Below, in pieces: positions 4,703-5,762 of a stretch of DNA of 5,762 nt. The position numbers and the translations under genes are program-made. The DNA is taken from assembly GCA_026991005.1 (NCBI GenBank), contig JALXCH010000319.1, forward strand, positions 1 to 5,762, in the 5' to 3' direction. The notes under the pieces are model-generated. The model made no database searches. It saw only the letters and a program-made list of their open reading frames with translations, and was not told where the DNA came from. The first letter of the stretch is position 1. Each line of letters opens with the position of its first letter. This stretch comes from Calditrichia bacterium. GTDB taxonomy: Bacteria; Calditrichota; Calditrichia; RBG-13-44-9.

Positions 4703-5762
4703 ATGAAATGGGTTAAAGGACTCATTATTTTTTCTTTGTTCCTGAAACTGGTGGTGTTTGCAGAGGAACCATCCTTTAAAAAGTTAACCGTCGAAGATAT
4801 TTACCTGAATTTAAATCTTTACCAAAAGTTACCCCGTGCTTTAAAGTGGCTGCCGAAAGGAAAGCAACTCTCCTATGTAAAAATAAGTCCGGATAACGGA
4901 GAACAGCAACTGTGGATTATGGATGCCAAAAGCCGAATAGCTCGTAGCATCCTCTCCAACAAGCAGCTCCAGGTGATAGAGGGAAAGGATACCCTGCAAA
5001 TATCCTTGATGCGTTATTCCTGGTTTCCCGGAGAAGATGGTTTGTTGCTTCAGGATTTAAATGATTTATTCTATTACAGTTTCGACCGTAACAAAATTGT
5101 TCGCCTTACCCGCACTCCCGAAACAGAAGAGAATGTCAGCATTTCTCCGGATGGTCGCAAAGTGGCGTTTGTACGAAACAATAATTTGTACATTGTGAAT
5201 GTACCCAGTGGGCAGGAAAAGCAATTGACATTCGATGGGGAAGAACATCTCCTCAACGGTAAGAAGGACTGGGTTTATCAGGAAGAATTGGGCAGTCGCG
5301 GCGATTTTAAGGGCTACTGGTGGTCGCCGGATTCCCGCAAGATTGCTTATTACCAGATGGACGATCGTCCTGTACCGGAATATCCGCTGGTGGATTTTAG
5401 TCAGTTGCACCCGGCGGTAACCATGGAGCGCTACCCCAAAGCCGGAGATCCCAATCCCATTGTGAAAGTGGGGGTGGTGAATGTGGAAACGGCGAAAACC
5501 GTGTGGTTGAACCTGGGAGATGACACGGATGTTTATTTCCCCCGGGTGTATTGGTTACCCGGCACCGGAGAGGTTGCTGTCATGCGCCTGGACCGCCATC
5601 AGCAGCATCTGGATTTTCTGTTTTGTAATCCCAGCTCCGGGGAAAGCCGGGTGGTGTTAAGCGAGTCCGATCCCCACTGGATTAATATAGAGGATTTTGT
5701 GTACTTTTTTAAGAAGAAGAATTGGTTCTTATGGGGCTCGGAGCGCAGCGGGTACCGACATC
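4703..5762 (+). CDS. dipeptidyl peptidase IV, family S9B, N-terminal propeller part (cut by the window end)
   Basis: The frame runs open from ATG 4703 to the window edge (353 codons plus one base). A signal peptide covers about residues 1-20 (MKWVKGLIIF..VVFA, cut before EEPSF), so the enzyme is exported. The rest matches the DPPIV N-terminal beta-propeller domain. DWVYQEE at 189-195 aligns with the human DWVYEEE segment whose last two Glu bind the substrate's free N-terminus; both are kept here (E194, E195), with Gln in place of the first Glu. It is followed by YWWSPDSRKIAYYQMDD (205-221), YPKAGDPNPIVKVGVVN (244-260) and WGSERSGYRH at the end, all in the order of the family. The usual length is about 700-760 residues, so the alpha/beta-hydrolase half with the Ser-Asp-His triad must lie beyond 5762. 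It would remove X-Pro or X-Ala dipeptides from peptides outside the cytoplasm. The ribosome binding site is GAGGTG at 4693-4698, and TGA at 4670-4672 closes the frame upstream. Confidence 0.93.
   Translation, partial: MKWVKGLIIFSLFLKLVVFAEEPSFKKLTVEDIYLNLNLYQKLPRALKWLPKGKQLSYVKISPDNGEQQLWIMDAKSRIARSILSNKQLQVIEGKDTLQISLMRYSWFPGEDGLLLQDLNDLFYYSFDRNKIVRLTRTPETEENVSISPDGRKVAFVRNNNLYIVNVPSGQEKQLTFDGEEHLLNGKKDWVYQEELGSRGDFKGYWWSPDSRKIAYYQMDDRPVPEYPLVDFSQLHPAVTMERYPKAGDPNPIVKVGVVNVETAKTVWLNLGDDTDVYFPRVYWLPGTGEVAVMRLDRHQQHLDFLFCNPSSGESRVVLSESDPHWINIEDFVYFFKKKNWFLWGSERSGYRH

Noticed and set aside
1..5762. CRISPR array, insertion sequence or phage attachment site
   Set aside because: No regularly spaced identical repeats, no transposase or integrase frame, and no second copy of the tRNA 3' end that would mark an attachment site.

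Overview
The window reads as a piece of a bacterial chromosome of the FCB type, most likely Calditrichota, Ignavibacteria or a KSB1-like lineage. The strongest clue is the C-terminus of the secreted protein at 2851-4359. It ends in a type IX secretion-style sorting domain (YPNPFN ... GQTV ... WDGTDKNG ... SGLY ... LLK), a form widespread in those phyla. A DPP-IV-type S9 peptidase and the style of the intergenic repeats fit the same assignment. The phylum is an inference; there is no rRNA or other marker gene here.

Layout from left to right. Bases 1-928 form one short forward unit: a sigma70-like promoter, tRNA-Arg(CCT), a membrane-anchored TPR protein 35 nt downstream, and a strong terminator. 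Bases 929-1408 hold no gene but a mosaic of short degenerate repeats, including a GTCATTGCGAG...GAAGCAATCT element and a 9-nt tandem ATCCTGTC array. Bases 1409-2368 (minus) encode a COG2309 / M29-like metalloenzyme with a TTG start set by a clear AAGGAG. Bases 2381-2838 are AT-rich non-coding DNA with a 12-T tract, a 12-bp palindrome and a 16-nt direct repeat. Bases 2851-4359 encode a secreted six-Asp-box beta-propeller with the sorting domain, followed by a terminator that could work on both strands. On the minus strand at 4464-4576 there is a protein-like reading frame one base short of an intact 37-codon small gene. From 4703 to the window edge runs the first half of a secreted dipeptidyl peptidase IV, with its own promoter; it is cut by the window end.

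The genes do not form one operon. Each transcription unit has its own promoter or terminator signals. A loose theme is protein handling at the cell envelope: a TPR protein anchored in the inner membrane, a secreted propeller, an exported dipeptidyl peptidase and a cytoplasmic aminopeptidase-like enzyme. I see no convincing new multi-gene system. The items most worth a second look are the near-intact minus-strand small gene at 4464-4576, the T-tract upstream of the secreted propeller, and the intergenic repeat mosaic.
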